Assembly: GCF_042651965.1 (NCBI RefSeq)
Contig: NZ_JBHSDY010000011.1
Span: forward strand, 124,001-188,000
Source: Castellaniella hirudinis
GTDB taxonomy: Bacteria > Pseudomonadota > Gammaproteobacteria > Burkholderiales > Burkholderiaceae_B
Direction: 5' to 3'
Length of the DNA: 64,000 nt
Shown here piece by piece: positions 28,542 through 38,151 of this stretch. Every line of letters begins with the position of its first letter. The stretch's first letter is position 1. A program made the translations under genes and the position numbers. The notes beneath the pieces are model-generated. The model was not told where the DNA came from, did no database searches, and saw only the letters and a list, made by a program, of their open reading frames with translations.

Positions 28542-29227
28542 AGCTGCACCTTGCGCACGCCCACGCTGTAGCGTCGGTTCAGCCAGAACAGAATGCCGTT
28601 GGACACCGTGGTCAGGGCCAGGTAGATCAGGCCGGTCATGCTGATGAACAGGAACACCCGGAAGGTGACGTTGCCGGCGTCCTGGGCGACCTTGACCAGA
28701 TCGGAGAGGCCGATCAGGGACACCAGGGCGGTGGATTTCAGCAGGACCTGCCAGTTGTTGCCGATGCCGGGCAGGGCGTGGCGCATCATCTGCGGGAACA
28801 GCACGCGGCGAAAGACCTGGAATTCACGCATGCCGTAGGCGGTGGCGGCCTCCATCTGGCCGGCGGGGACCGCCATGAACGCGCCCCGGAAGGTCTCGGC
28901 GAAATAGGCGCCGTAGATGAAGCCCAGCGTCAGCACGCCGGCGCCGAAGGGGTCGATGTCGATCGGGTCCAGGCCGAGCAGATCGGTCAGCTCGTTCAGG
29001 TAGATCTGCATGCTGAAGAAGATCAGCAGCATCAGCACCAGGTCCGGGACGCCGCGAATCAGGGTGGTGTAGGCCGTGGCGACCAGGCGGGCGCCCCAGG
29101 AGGCCGAGAGTTTGGCCCAGGCGCCCAGCAGCCCCAGTCCCACGGCCACGGCCAGGGACAGCAACGCCAGTTTGATGGTGACCCAGGTCCCCGCCAGCAG
29201 GAGGGGGCCGTAGCCGTCTAGAAACAT
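28538..29227 (-). CDS. Polar amino-acid ABC transporter permease (HisQ type)
   Basis: 229 residues, five membrane helices. TLIRGVPDLVLMLLIFF and the EAA loop MEAATAYGMREFQVFRRVLFP are those of the HisQ/ArtQ group. It begins 110 bp after the binding-protein gene, beyond a strong hairpin, and is translationally coupled to the HisM-type gene. Confidence 0.92.
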   Translation of the reverse strand: MFLDGYGPLLLAGTWVTIKLALLSLAVAVGLGLLGAWAKLSASWGARLVATAYTTLIRGVPDLVLMLLIFFSMQIYLNELTDLLGLDPIDIDPFGAGVLTLGFIYGAYFAETFRGAFMAVPAGQMEAATAYGMREFQVFRRVLFPQMMRHALPGIGNNWQVLLKSTALVSLIGLSDLVKVAQDAGNVTFRVFLFISMTGLIYLALTTVSNGILFWLNRRYSVGVRKVQL

Positions 29228-29245
29228 GGAACTTGGGAATGGACA

Positions 29246-29281
29246 GTGTGCCGCCCCGGCCTATACGCCAGGGCGGCACAC
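29246..29281 (-). other. Stable mRNA hairpin between binding-protein and permease genes
   Basis: GTGTGCCGCCC (29246-29256) and GGGCGGCACAC (29271-29281) are perfect 11-base arms. There is no T-run after it on the minus strand. Such hairpins after the first gene of binding-protein operons protect the upstream mRNA from 3' decay and set a high ratio of binding protein to permease; that role is inferred here. Confidence 0.65.
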
Positions 29282-29336
29282 CCGGATTGGGATGGGCCGG
29301 CCGCGCGGTCGGTCGACATGGCGCGGCGGCGCGGGA

Positions 29337-30125
29337 TTACTGGGCGGGGAACTTGATCAGGCCCTCGGCGAAGTATTTCTTCGCGTAGCCCTGGATCGTG
29401 CCGTCGGCCAGCATGGCCTTGAGGACCTTGTCCACGTCGGCCTTGAGCGCGTTGCCCTTGCGGATGCCCATGGCGATGGGTTCGTTCAGGATCGGATCGT
29501 CCAGCGTCATGGCGGCGAGCTCGTAGCCGGCGCCTTCGGGCTTGTTCAGGAAGCCGTCGACCGCGCTCTGGGCTTCCTGGAAGGTGGCGTCCAGACGGCC
29601 GGCCGTGACGTCCACGTAGGCGTTGGTGTAGCTGGGGTAGGCGATGATCTCGGCGCCCTTGGGGGCCCAGTGCTTGCGGGCGTAGGTTTCCATCGTGGTG
29701 CCTTGCTGGACGCCGACGCGCTTGCCCTTCAGGGATTCGGCGGTGGGCTCCAGGCCGCTGCCTTTCTTGACCATCAGCTTGACCGGCACGATGTACATGG
29801 GCGTGGAGAAGTCGATGACTTTTTTCCGGGCCTCGGTGGCGGTCATGGTGGAGTTGGCCAGGTCGAACTTGCGCGCTTGCAGGCCGGGGATCAGGCTGTC
29901 GAAGGACATGTCGATCCACACGCAGTTGCGGTTCATGCGCTTGCAGACTTCGTTGCCGATGTCGATGTCAAAGCCTTCGAGCTGGCCGTTGGGGTTGCGG
30001 TATTCGAACGGAGGATAGCCGGCTTCGGTGGCGATCTTGAGTTCCTTGGCGTCGGCGGCGGAGCCGACAGCGGGGATCAGGCCGGCCGCAATCAGCAGTG
30101 CGGCGCCAAGCAGGGTGGTTTTCAT
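29337..30125 (-). CDS. Periplasmic basic amino-acid binding protein (ArgT/HisJ type)
   Basis: 262 residues with a signal peptide (cleavage near GSA/ADA). KIATEAGYPPFEYRNPNG, LEGFDIDIGNEVC and FDSLIPGLQARKFDLANSTM (read in parts) are the LAO/HisJ signature; the Arg and Asp that hold the amino-acid backbone are in the expected places (TATEARKK; FLNKPEG region). Likely ligands are lysine, arginine, ornithine or histidine. SD GGAGAA precedes the ATG. It is the first gene of the four-gene operon. Arginase and ornithine cyclodeaminase at 58 kb could use the imported substrate. Confidence 0.9.
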   Translation of the reverse strand: MKTTLLGAALLIAAGLIPAVGSAADAKELKIATEAGYPPFEYRNPNGQLEGFDIDIGNEVCKRMNRNCVWIDMSFDSLIPGLQARKFDLANSTMTATEARKKVIDFSTPMYIVPVKLMVKKGSGLEPTAESLKGKRVGVQQGTTMETYARKHWAPKGAEIIAYPSYTNAYVDVTAGRLDATFQEAQSAVDGFLNKPEGAGYELAAMTLDDPILNEPIAMGIRKGNALKADVDKVLKAMLADGTIQGYAKKYFAEGLIKFPAQ

Positions 30126-30285
30126 CGAATGTTCTCCTGGGGAGTCGGGCGGCGGGTGACACCGGCCGACGGTAACAAGGCGTGATGTTAACCCAGGTTT
30201 TTGCCCGGGCGCATCCAGCGTTACCCTTAGGTCTGGTTCAGGTTTTTGCGGCTGCGCGGCCCGGGAACCGTGCGCGCGGCGCGAT

Positions 30286-30957
30286 TCAGGTCGGCAGTGC
30301 GGGTTCGCGGCGCTGTTCGATCTGGGCGGCTTCCTGGATGTGACGGATGATTTCGTCGATATCGTCGGTGACCAGCAGCAGGTCGAGGTCGAAGGGGCCG
30401 ATCATGCCGTGGGTCAGCAACTGGTCGCGGACCCAGTCCACCAGGCCGGACCAGAATTCCACGCCCACCAGAACGATGGGCACAGGCGGCTGCTTCATGG
30501 TCTGGATCAGCGTGATGGCTTCGAACAGTTCGTCCAGCGTGCCGAAGCCGCCGGGCAGCACCACGTAGGCCAGGCTGTACATGAAGAACGCGGATTTGCG
30601 CGACGTGAAGTATTCGAAGTGCAGGCTGTCGGTCTGGTAGGAGTTGTCGGCTTTTTCGCGCGGCAGGCGGATGTTCAGGCCGACGCTGCGCCCGCCCGCC
30701 TCGAAGGCGCCGCGGTTGGCGGCTTCCATCAGGCCGGGGCCGCCCCCGGCGATGACCGGCAGACCCAGTTGGGCGATGCGCGCGCCCAGTTCCTGGCCCG
30801 TGGCATAGAAGGGATGGTCGCGGGGAATCCGGGCGCTGCCGAAAAGGCTGACCCCCAGGCCGATTTTCTGAAAAGCGGCGGCGGCGGCGCTCATCTCTGC
30901 AATAATCGTGGGAATCTGTTGTTCAGCCGAAGTGCGTTTCGTCTTATTGTTTGTCAT
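30286..30957 (-). CDS. LOG-family (TIGR00730) nucleotide phosphoribohydrolase-like protein
   Basis: 223 residues. The Rossmann-fold LOG family motif PGGFGTLDE and the partner SRK (FTSRKSAFF) are present, plus GGGPGLMEAANRGA. Characterised LOG proteins split cytokinin nucleotides or AMP into base and ribose phosphate. The start at 30957 shares bases with the divergent polA ATG (the four bases CATG serve both). AAGG eight bases upstream is a fair SD; a second start at 30894 would be 21 residues shorter. Confidence 0.85.
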   Translation of the reverse strand: MTNNKTKRTSAEQQIPTIIAEMSAAAAAFQKIGLGVSLFGSARIPRDHPFYATGQELGARIAQLGLPVIAGGGPGLMEAANRGAFEAGGRSVGLNIRLPREKADNSYQTDSLHFEYFTSRKSAFFMYSLAYVVLPGGFGTLDELFEAITLIQTMKQPPVPIVLVGVEFWSGLVDWVRDQLLTHGMIGPFDLDLLLVTDDIDEIIRHIQEAAQIEQRREPALPT

Positions 30958-33676
30958 GAAAAAAACCTTGTTGCTCGTGGATGGGTCCAGCTACCTGTAC
31001 CGCGCCTACCATGCGATGCCTGATCTGCGTAATGCGCGCGGCGAACCCACTGGAGCCTTGTATGGCGTCATCTCCATGTTACGGAGGCTGTTGCTGGATT
31101 ACAAGGACGTGGCCACACACGGGGCCTGCGTGTTCGATGCGCCCGGCGGTTCGTTCCGGGAGACGATCTACCCTGATTACAAGGCCAATCGTCCATCGAT
31201 GCCGGAGGATCTGCGCGCCCAGATCGGGCCGATCCATCAGGCCACCGCTGCGCTGGGCTGGACGGTGATTGTGGCGCCGGGCGTGGAGGCCGATGACATC
31301 ATCGGGACTCTGGCGCGCCAGGCGGGCGAAAGCGACTTTTATACCATCATTTCGACGGGCGACAAGGATCTGGCCCAATTGGTCAATGACCGGGTCGAGC
31401 TGATCAACACCATGTCGGGCGAACGCCAGGACCGCGAGGGCGTGATCCGCAAGTTCGGCGTGCCGCCCGAGCGCATCATCGATTACCTGATGCTGATCGG
31501 CGACACGGTGGACAATGTGCCGGGCGTGGCCAAGGTCGGTCCCAAGACCGCCGCCAAGTGGCTGGGCGAATATGGCGACATCGACACGCTGGTCGCGCGC
31601 GCCGACGAAATCCGGGGCGTGGCCGGAGAAAACCTGCGCGCGGCGGCGCCGAATTTCCCCCTGACGCGGGACCTGCTGACCATCCGCCTGGACTGCGAAC
31701 TGGAGGCCGGCTGGGAACCCGCCGCGCTGGACCTGCGCGCGCCCGACCACGACACCCTGGTGAAGCTGTACGAGAACTACGGGTTCCGGACCTGGCTGCG
31801 CGAGGAAACCGGCGAACCGGACCGCATCCCGGACCAGGACGCGCGCGTGGCGCACGAGGCTCCGCCCGCGCCTGACGCGGTGCAGTACGAAACGATCCTG
31901 GACGAGGCGGCGTTGGACGCCTGGCTGGCCCGGTTGCAGGCCGCGCCCCTGGCCGCCCTGGACACGGAAACCACCAGCCTGGATCCGATGGCGGCCCGAC
32001 TGGTGGGGCTGTCGTTTGCCATCGAGCCCGGCCATGCCGCCTATATTCCGGTGGGGCATCGCGCGCCGGGCACGCCCGACCAACTGGATCGCGCCCTGGT
32101 GCTGGAGCGCCTGCGCCCCTGGCTGGAAAATCCCGCTGCGCCCAAACTGCTGCACAATGCCAAATACGATACCCATGTGTTCGCCAACGAGGGCGTCGCC
32201 CTGCGCGGGGTGCGGCACGACACGATGCTGCAGGCCTATGTCTTGCAGTCCCATCGGCGCGTGAACCTGCAGGACCTCTGCATTCAGTGGCTGGGGCTGA
32301 CGGGCACGACGTACGAGGATTTGTGCGGCAAGGGCGCGCGCCAGATCGGCTTTGACGAGGTCGCACTGGACCAGGCCGCGCACTATGCCGCCGAGGACGC
32401 CGATTTCACGCTGCGCCTGCATCAGGTGCTGTACCCGCAGGTCCAGGCCGAAACGGGGCTGAATGACACGTATGAACTGGAAATCCGCGTCTCTGATGCC
32501 TTGACGCGTATCGAGCGCAACGGTGTGGCCATCGACGCCGGGGTGCTGGCCGCGCAGAGCCACGAACTGGGCCGGCAGATGATCGATCTGGAAGCCCAGG
32601 CCCACGTCCTGGCGGGCCAGCCTTTCAATCTGAATTCGCCCAAGCAACTGGGCGAGATCCTGTTCCAGCGCATGCAACTGCCCGTGTTGCGCAAGACGGC
32701 GGGCGGCGCACCGTCCACCGACGAGGACGTGCTGACCCGGCTGGCGGCCGACTACCCCTTGCCGCGCCTGCTGCTCGACTATCGCGGCATTGCCAAACTG
32801 AAATCCACCTACACCGACAAGCTGCCGCGCATGATCGACCCGCGCACCGGCCGGGTGCACACGCGCTACGCCCAGGCCGCCGTGGTGACGGGGCGGCTGG
32901 CCTCGTCCGATCCGAATCTGCAGAACATCCCCGTGCGCACCGCCGAGGGCCGTCGCGTGCGTTCCGCCTTCGTCGCCAGCCTGGGGCGGATCGTGTCGGC
33001 CGACTACTCGCAGATCGAACTGCGCGTGATGGCGCACGTGTCGGGCGACGAGAACCTGCGCCGGGCCTTTGCCCAGGGACTGGACATCCACCGCGCCACG
33101 GCGGCCGAGGTCTTCGGCCTGCCCCCGGATCAGGTCGACGCGGAACACCGCCGCGCGGCCAAGGCCATCAATTTCGGCCTGATCTACGGCATGGGCGAAT
33201 TCGGCCTGGCCAGCAATCTGGGCATCACCCGGGCGGCGGCCAAGTCCTATATCGACCGCTATTTCATGCGCTATCCCGGCGTGGCCGACTACATGGACCG
33301 CGTGCGCCGCCAGGCCCGCGAGCAAGGGTATGTGGAAACCGTGTTCGGGCGGCGCCTGTATTTCCCCGAACTGTCCGGCGCCAAGGGGCCGCGCGCGGCC
33401 GCCGCCGAGCGTGCCGCCATCAATGCGCCCATGCAGGGCACGGCGGCCGACCTCATCAAACGCGCCATGGTGGCGGTGCAGGACTGGCTCGATGCCGAAG
33501 GCCTGCGCAGCCTGATGGTGATGCAGGTCCACGACGAACTGGTGTTCGACGCGGTCGAGGACGAAGTCGAGGTCCTGCGCGAACGGGTGCCGGCGCTGAT
33601 GGCCGGGGTGGCGGAACTGGCGGTGCCGCTGGTGGCCGAGGTCGGGGTCGGTCCCGATTGGGGCGCCGCACACTGA
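30956..33676 (+). CDS. polA: DNA polymerase I
   Basis: 906 residues from ATG 30956 (LLLVDGSSYLYRAYHAMP). Three domains are seen: 5'-3' exonuclease (VEADDIIGTLA, STGDKDLAQLV, GDTVDNVPGV), 3'-5' exonuclease with its acidic residues (LDTETTSLD, HNAKYDTH, YAAEDADF) and polymerase with SADYSQIELRVMAH, RRAAKAINFGLIYG and QVHDELVF. All catalytic residues expected for proofreading and synthesis are present. It fills repair gaps and removes Okazaki primers. No SD is visible before the ATG. Confidence 0.97.
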   Translation: MKKTLLLVDGSSYLYRAYHAMPDLRNARGEPTGALYGVISMLRRLLLDYKDVATHGACVFDAPGGSFRETIYPDYKANRPSMPEDLRAQIGPIHQATAALGWTVIVAPGVEADDIIGTLARQAGESDFYTIISTGDKDLAQLVNDRVELINTMSGERQDREGVIRKFGVPPERIIDYLMLIGDTVDNVPGVAKVGPKTAAKWLGEYGDIDTLVARADEIRGVAGENLRAAAPNFPLTRDLLTIRLDCELEAGWEPAALDLRAPDHDTLVKLYENYGFRTWLREETGEPDRIPDQDARVAHEAPPAPDAVQYETILDEAALDAWLARLQAAPLAALDTETTSLDPMAARLVGLSFAIEPGHAAYIPVGHRAPGTPDQLDRALVLERLRPWLENPAAPKLLHNAKYDTHVFANEGVALRGVRHDTMLQAYVLQSHRRVNLQDLCIQWLGLTGTTYEDLCGKGARQIGFDEVALDQAAHYAAEDADFTLRLHQVLYPQVQAETGLNDTYELEIRVSDALTRIERNGVAIDAGVLAAQSHELGRQMIDLEAQAHVLAGQPFNLNSPKQLGEILFQRMQLPVLRKTAGGAPSTDEDVLTRLAADYPLPRLLLDYRGIAKLKSTYTDKLPRMIDPRTGRVHTRYAQAAVVTGRLASSDPNLQNIPVRTAEGRRVRSAFVASLGRIVSADYSQIELRVMAHVSGDENLRRAFAQGLDIHRATAAEVFGLPPDQVDAEHRRAAKAINFGLIYGMGEFGLASNLGITRAAAKSYIDRYFMRYPGVADYMDRVRRQAREQGYVETVFGRRLYFPELSGAKGPRAAAAERAAINAPMQGTAADLIKRAMVAVQDWLDAEGLRSLMVMQVHDELVFDAVEDEVEVLRERVPALMAGVAELAVPLVAEVGVGPDWGAAH

Positions 33677-33727
33677 GGGCAGGGGCGGCGTCGGCGCCAT
33701 GCCGGATGCCGGACCGGCCCCGTCTCT

Positions 33728-35383
33728 TTATTCCGATTCGCGCAGCCGGTTGGGGCGCAGTTCGCCGTGGCGGTCCAGGACAGGGTAGGCCGCCGCATTG
33801 ACCAGGCAGGCGTTCACCCCGCCCGCATCACGCAGGATTTCCAGGTAGAAGGCGCCGACTTCGGCCACGTCGAGGCGGCCGGTCTTGATGCGCTCCAGGT
33901 GGCGTTCGGACGCCCGGCTCTCCAGCGTGCGGAAGTGTTCCTTTTCAAACGCCAGGGCGCGGGCCGTGGCGCGGTCGCCCGAGACGAACAGGGCGGCGGC
34001 CTGGCGCAGATTGCGTTGCAGCCGCTCCAGGGTCTCGGCCAGTTCCGCGCGCTGCTCGGCGTCCAGCGTCCAGTGCTTCTTGTGCAGCTTGCCGGCGTGG
34101 CCCAGCAGGCCCATGCCGGATACGTCGGCGGCATAGGCGATGTTCATGGAAAAGGCCAGGATGGACTTCATGTACTGTTCGTCTTCGGCGCTGAGGCTTT
34201 CCTGGTCCTGGGTCGCCAGGTAAGTGGTCACCGAGCGGTCGAGCTGGCTGATGGCGCCGTTCAGGTAGCGCGCCTGGCTGGCGGCCCGGGGGTCCTCGCG
34301 CAGCAGGGCCTGCCCGGTCAGTTGCAGCGATTCGCGCAGCAAATCCGTCAGCCGCAGGGCTTCGCGGGCGGCCTGGCCCAGGGCCACGGCCGGGACTTCG
34401 CGGGCGGATTCGTCCAGATACTGGGGGCGGGCCGGGTCGTGGGGGTCGACGCGCAGCGGCAGCAGCCGCTGCAGCAGCCGGGCGTAGGGGCGCAGGGCGG
34501 GCATGAAGCAGCCGGCCACCACCAGATTGAACAGCAGGTGGAAGTTCGCCACGCCGTGCGAGGCATCGCCCAGCGCCGCCATGACCGTCCCGGCCCAGGG
34601 CAGCAGGGCCATGCCCAGCAGACAGCCGGCGACACGGGTGCCCAGATTGCCCATGGGCACGCGGCGGGAGGCCGGGTTGCCGTCGCCGCCGCCTTCCAGG
34701 ACCGGGTTGATGGCGGTGCCCAGATTGGCGCCCAGGACCAGCGTATAGGCCAGTTCCGGCGAGACCAGATCGTGGTGCGCCAGCGACATGATCAGCACGA
34801 CCACGGCGACGCTGGAATGCGAGGCCCAGGTCAGCGCCGCGCTGACCGCCAGGGCGATCACCGGCGCGCCGGCCAGCGCTTGCAGGGCGCTGCCCAGCAG
34901 CGGCGCGTTCTGCAGCGGCTCGAACAGGGTCACCAACTGGTGCAGGGCCAGCAGCAGCAAGCCCAGGCCGATCAACGTCCGTCCCAGGTCGCGGGCGCGG
35001 CCCGGCTCGTAGTGGCGGAACATCCAGACGCCGACGAGCACCAGGCCCGGCGCCAGGGCCGTCGGGTCGAAGGACAGCGCCTGGACGATCAGCGTGGTGC
35101 CGACGTTGGCGCCCAGCATGGCCGCCAGGCCCGGCACCAGGGGCACCAGGCCGTCCAGGGCAAAGCCGGTGATCATCAGGCCGGTGGCGGTGCTGCTCTG
35201 GATGGCGGCGGTGATCAGCAAGCCGGTGCCGAAGGCGCGCGGGGACGAGCCCATGGCGCGGCTCATCCACAGGCCCAGCGCCTTGCCGAAGGCCCGCTGC
35301 ACGCCGGTCTGCACCATGTGCACGCCCCACAGCAGCAGGGCGACGTAACCGCCGAAAGCGATCAGGACCTGGAGTTCACGCAC
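33728..35383 (-). CDS. Na/Pi cotransporter family protein with PhoU-like domain
   Basis: 551 residues. Eight or so membrane helices include the duplicated family motifs AAIQSSTATGLMITG with NVGTTLIVQAL, and SHSSVAVVVLI with NLGTAINPV. From about residue 330 the protein is helical and soluble, resembling PhoU. The family (NptA/YjbB) moves phosphate with sodium and is linked to phosphate export in E. coli YjbB. It converges on polA; its start is 16 bp after the htpX stop, so it may be co-transcribed with htpX. Confidence 0.9.
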   Translation of the reverse strand: MRELQVLIAFGGYVALLLWGVHMVQTGVQRAFGKALGLWMSRAMGSSPRAFGTGLLITAAIQSSTATGLMITGFALDGLVPLVPGLAAMLGANVGTTLIVQALSFDPTALAPGLVLVGVWMFRHYEPGRARDLGRTLIGLGLLLLALHQLVTLFEPLQNAPLLGSALQALAGAPVIALAVSAALTWASHSSVAVVVLIMSLAHHDLVSPELAYTLVLGANLGTAINPVLEGGGDGNPASRRVPMGNLGTRVAGCLLGMALLPWAGTVMAALGDASHGVANFHLLFNLVVAGCFMPALRPYARLLQRLLPLRVDPHDPARPQYLDESAREVPAVALGQAAREALRLTDLLRESLQLTGQALLREDPRAASQARYLNGAISQLDRSVTTYLATQDQESLSAEDEQYMKSILAFSMNIAYAADVSGMGLLGHAGKLHKKHWTLDAEQRAELAETLERLQRNLRQAAALFVSGDRATARALAFEKEHFRTLESRASERHLERIKTGRLDVAEVGAFYLEILRDAGGVNACLVNAAAYPVLDRHGELRPNRLRESE

Positions 35384-35399
35384 GTCTGACCCGATCGAA

Positions 35400-36275
35400 T
35401 CAGGCCGACTGGCGGCGCAGGGCCTCGATGCGTTGCTCGATGGGCGGGTGCGAGGCGAACAGGGCGCCGAGGCCGCCGCCCGCGATGCCCGAGGCGGCGA
35501 AGGACTTGGGCAGTTCGCCGGCCTCGACCCCTCCCAGGCGGGCCAGCGCCCGGATCATGGGTTCGCGCGCGCCCATCAGGCGGGCCGCGCCCGCGTCGGC
35601 GCGGAATTCGCGCTGGCGGGAGAACCAGGCGACGATGATCGAGGCGAGGACGCCGAAGAGGATTTCGCAGATGAAGACGCTGGCGTAGTAGCCCATGCCC
35701 ACGCCGCGCTCGTTCTTCAGCACGGCGCGGTCGATGAAATAGCCGACCAGGCGCGACAGGAAGATGACGAAGGTGTTGACCACGCCCTGGATCAGGGTGA
35801 GGGTCACCATGTCGCCGTTGGCGATGTGCGAGACCTCGTGGCCCAGCACGGCGGCGACTTCTTCCTCGGTCATGGACGAGAGCAGGCCGGTGGAGACCGC
35901 CACCAGGGAATCGTTGCGGAAGGCGCCCGTGGCGAAGGCGTTGGGCGCGCCTTCGTAGATGGCGACCTCGGGGCGGCCGATGCCGGCCCGGTCGGCCAGC
36001 TGGTGTACGGTGTTGACCAGCCAGGCTTCGCGCTGGTTGCCGGGCCGTTGCGGGTCGATGACCCGGGCGCCGGTGCTGGACTTGGCCATCCATTTGCTCA
36101 TCAGCAGCGAGATGAACGAGCCCGTGAAGCCCAGGACCGCCGCGAACACCAGCAGCGCGACCGGGTCGATGCCGTTGGCGGTCAGGTAGCGGCCGACCCC
36201 CAGCAGATTCATGGTGATGTTGAGTACCAGCATGACCGCCATATTGGTCACGAGGAACAGGATGATACGTTTCAT
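35400..36275 (-). CDS. htpX: Membrane zinc protease HtpX
   Basis: 291 residues. Two N-terminal membrane helices (about 5-20 and 36-56), the zinc motif HEVSH (near residue 144) with the third ligand in EFRADAGAARLMG, and two further hydrophobic stretches (about 155-185 and 195-220). HtpX degrades damaged inner-membrane proteins together with FtsH. The C-terminal SHPPIEQRIEALR is conserved. Divergent from the EamA gene; the Na/Pi gene follows on the same strand. Confidence 0.95.
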   Translation of the reverse strand: MKRIILFLVTNMAVMLVLNITMNLLGVGRYLTANGIDPVALLVFAAVLGFTGSFISLLMSKWMAKSSTGARVIDPQRPGNQREAWLVNTVHQLADRAGIGRPEVAIYEGAPNAFATGAFRNDSLVAVSTGLLSSMTEEEVAAVLGHEVSHIANGDMVTLTLIQGVVNTFVIFLSRLVGYFIDRAVLKNERGVGMGYYASVFICEILFGVLASIIVAWFSRQREFRADAGAARLMGAREPMIRALARLGGVEAGELPKSFAASGIAGGGLGALFASHPPIEQRIEALRRQSA

Positions 36276-36373
36276 GGGGGCGGGGCTCCGCAGAAGGGAC
36301 GACTAAAGAGGGGAAAAGATGCCCAAAGTGTATAGTATCGGCTTTCGGTTCGTATCCCTGTCTTTGGTGACGC

Positions 36374-37287
36374 ATGCAGTCTTTGTGGATGTTGCTGGCC
36401 TGCGCCATGTTCGCCATGATGGGGGCCTTCGTGAAGGTTGCCGCCGACTTCGGCGCCACTTTGCCGGAAATCGTCCTGTTCCGGGGCATCCCCTCCGTCC
36501 TTGTCCTGTATGGCTGGGCGCGTTACACGCGGCGCACGGTCCGCCCGTCCAGTTGGCGCCTGCACATCTGGCGCAATCTCAGCGGCATCACCTCCATGTG
36601 GCTGGGCTTTTTCGCCCTGGCCCATCTGGCGCTGCCCACGGCGATCAGCCTGAACTACACGGCGCCGCTGTTCATCGCGGGCTGGCTGCTGTTTTTCGGC
36701 GGCGCCCAGCGTGATCCGGTGCGCGTGCTGGCGGTGCTGGCCGGCTTTCTGGGAGTGCTGGGCGTGCTGCGCCCCAGCATCGAGCACGACCAGTGGCTCG
36801 CCGCCCTGATGGGGTTGGGCGCGGGCGGGCTGGCGGCAATCGCCATGATGCAGATTCGCCAACTGGGCCAGATCGGCGAGCCTGAATGGCGTACGGTGTT
36901 GCTGTTTTCGCTGGGCGTCTGCCTGAGCGGCGGGGTCGGCATCGGGCTGCAGGGCTGGCGCACCAGCGATCCGCTGACCTTGCTGGCCCTGGTCGGGCTG
37001 GGCTCGGCGGGGCTGGTGGGCCAGTTGGCCATGACCCGGGCCTTCGGCTTGGGGTCTACCCTGTTGACGGCGGCGCTGCAGTACATGACCATCATCTTTG
37101 CCGCCCTGATCGGCGTCCTGTTCTGGGGCGACCGGCCGACGCCGCTGGCCTGGGCCGGCATGGCGCTGATCATCGGTTCCGGCCTGCTGTCGGTCTGGCG
37201 CACGTATACCGAGTCCCGCGCGCTGCGGGGCGAAGGCGCCGCGCGGCCCGAAGGCGCAGGCATTCCCACGAAGGAGGTAAACCCGTC

Positions 37288-37291
<4 letters not shown>
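36374..37291 (+). CDS. EamA/RhaT-type DMT transporter
   Basis: 305 residues with ten hydrophobic helices in two EamA repeats; MLLACAMFAMMGAFVKVAAD opens the first and NLSGITSMWLGFFALAHL follows in the same repeat. The family exports small metabolites; substrate unknown. It carries a charged 25-residue tail. Its stop overlaps the start of the sulfurtransferase gene (ATGA), so the two are coupled; this suggests, without proof, a link to sulfur compounds. Unrelated in detail to the EamA protein at 14.6 kb. Confidence 0.87.

Positions 37292-38151
<860 letters not shown>

Noticed and set aside
31079..33700. Minus-strand frame of 873 codons
   Set aside because: Antisense of polA, whose catalytic motifs are complete.
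33767..35389. Plus-strand frame of 540 codons
   Set aside because: Antisense of the Na/Pi transporter gene; Gln/Gly/Ala/Arg-rich with no domains.
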